From Bacillota bacterium (GTDB taxonomy: Bacteria; Bacillota; Clostridia; Christensenellales; CAG-138), in the NCBI GenBank assembly GCA_023458615.1, contig JAEWYV010000250.1, forward strand, positions 1-5,324: a DNA stretch of 5,324 bases. Direction: 5' to 3'. Below the pieces are notes generated by a model that saw only the letters and a program-made list of their open reading frames with translations, was not told the origin of the DNA and made no database searches. The translations under genes and the position numbers were made by a program. Shown one piece after another: positions 4,687-5,324 of the stretch. Each line of letters opens with the position of its first letter. The first letter of the stretch is position 1.

Positions 4687-4705
4687 GCGAAAAGGAGATA
4701 ATAGC

Positions 4706-5287
4706 TTGAAAAAGATTGTTTGCGTCATTGCGGTTCTATTTTTACTGACAGGTTGTTCGGCTGGGAACGGTGCCGGCTTCAGCGCGCTGCAAGCAAACAG
4801 CCCTTCGCCGGATGTCGTTGAGGTATCCGTCGCCACCCCCGATCCCGCTGCTACTACCGCCACCCCGGTCGCGACGCCCACCCCGACACTTGCCCCAACG
4901 CCGAGCCCGACGCCTCGTCTCTATGGGCAGCTGTCCACGTTGACCCTGAAAGAATCGATCGATGCGCTGATCAACCTTGGCGCGGACATTACGAATATTG
5001 TTGAATATGATGAAGCCGCCGCCGCAAACTCCGCAATGGGCAAACTGGCGCCGTATACCCAGCGGATTGATTTCACGCTGAACGGGAAGGTTGACTGCGT
5101 TGCCGAAGTGTATGCGACGGTGGAAGACGCCACCGCGCGCGGCGATTACTATGCGCGGATCAGCGAAACCGCAGCCATCGGCGCCTATGTCTATCGGTAT
5201 GACATGGCGGTCTTCCGCGTGAAGGAAACCGCAACGCTCGAAGAGGCGGATGCGTTCAATCAGCTGCTTGTGCAGGTCAATCAATAG
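4706..5287 (+). CDS. Putative lipoprotein with Pro/Thr-rich linker, 193 aa
   Basis: The start is TTG, chosen because AAAGGAGA (4691-4698) sits 7 bases before it and the signal peptide begins there. The N-terminus MKK plus a hydrophobic stretch (4-14) ends in the lipobox L14-T15-G16-C17, so C17 should be lipid-modified and the protein anchored on the outer face of the cell membrane. Residues about 40-70 are a low-complexity Pro/Thr/Ala spacer with several TPTP-like steps, typical of a flexible cell-wall-crossing linker. The C-terminal domain (about 72-193) has predicted mixed alpha/beta content, an alanine-rich patch (104-110), one cysteine (C131) and an acidic last helix. I do not recognise this domain. 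A long structured leader precedes the gene and a hairpin follows it. It is divergent from the GT2 gene and need not be functionally linked to it. Confidence 0.85.
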   Translation: MKKIVCVIAVLFLLTGCSAGNGAGFSALQANSPSPDVVEVSVATPDPAATTATPVATPTPTLAPTPSPTPRLYGQLSTLTLKESIDALINLGADITNIVEYDEAAAANSAMGKLAPYTQRIDFTLNGKVDCVAEVYATVEDATARGDYYARISETAAIGAYVYRYDMAVFRVKETATLEEADAFNQLLVQVNQ

Positions 5288-5294
5288 CGAAAAA

Positions 5295-5322
5295 CCGCCC
5301 CGGTGCGGGAACACCGAAGCGG
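5295..5322 (+). terminator. Hairpin after the lipoprotein gene, at the window edge
   Basis: Inner stem CGGTG/CACCG (5301-5305/5312-5316) and outer stem CCGC/GCGG (5295-5298/5319-5322), separated by a 2x2 internal loop, preceded by an A run. The window ends before any T tract can be seen, so terminator function is likely but not proven. Confidence 0.6.
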
Positions 5323-5324
5323 CG

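Noticed and set aside
4742..5314. 190-aa minus-strand frame opposite the lipoprotein gene
   Set aside because: Shadow of the GC-rich lipoprotein gene, which has a lipobox, SD and terminator-like end on the plus strand.

Overview
The window looks like a piece of a low-to-mid GC Gram-positive chromosome, probably a gut Clostridia (Oscillospirales- or Christensenellales-like). This rests on sigma-A-type promoters with extended -10 boxes, strong Shine-Dalgarno sites, a TTG start behind a perfect SD, intrinsic terminators with long T runs, and a Gram-positive-style lipoprotein. The taxonomic guess is inference only.

Positions 1-1130 hold an intact tRNA-Leu(UAA) gene with its own promoter and terminator, followed by a serial array of units. 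Each complete unit begins just after a CCA end with an intrinsic terminator and ends with a fresh copy of the last 20 bases of the tRNA (AAATCCCTCCGGTCGCACCA). Unit 1 (124-303, 180 bp) carries no gene. Unit 2 (304-932, 629 bp) carries one 78-aa gene with its own promoter. A third, decayed unit (933-1095) starts like unit 1. A perfect 60-bp direct repeat (284-343 = 913-972) brackets unit 2. This resembles repeated insertion at a tRNA 3' end by small cassettes with no integrase in view.

Positions 1130-3022 hold three consecutive hairpins, a promoter, and a 472-aa polytopic GT-C-type glycosyltransferase-like membrane protein. After it comes a 161-bp MITE-like palindromic element with 16-bp terminal inverted repeats and a TA duplication. 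One of its ends lies exactly at the stop codon of the next, convergent gene.

Positions 3019-4147 (minus strand) hold a 312-aa family-2 glycosyltransferase with two C-terminal membrane segments. A clear promoter lies about 150 nt upstream, and the leader has two 32-nt direct repeats and a terminator-like hairpin immediately before the SD. The GT2 enzyme and the GT-C-like protein may work in sequence: GT2 enzymes of this shape often charge a polyprenyl phosphate with sugar, and GT-C enzymes use such donors outside the membrane.

Positions 4148-4705 have no convincing gene but hold two minus-strand terminators, short degenerate repeats and a plus-strand leader with nested stems and a possible pseudoknot. 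Positions 4706-5287 encode a 193-aa lipoprotein with a Pro/Thr-rich linker, followed by a hairpin that runs to the window end.

The best candidates for something undescribed are the tRNA-tail cassette array, the two structured leaders (GT2 and lipoprotein), and the stop-codon MITE insertion.
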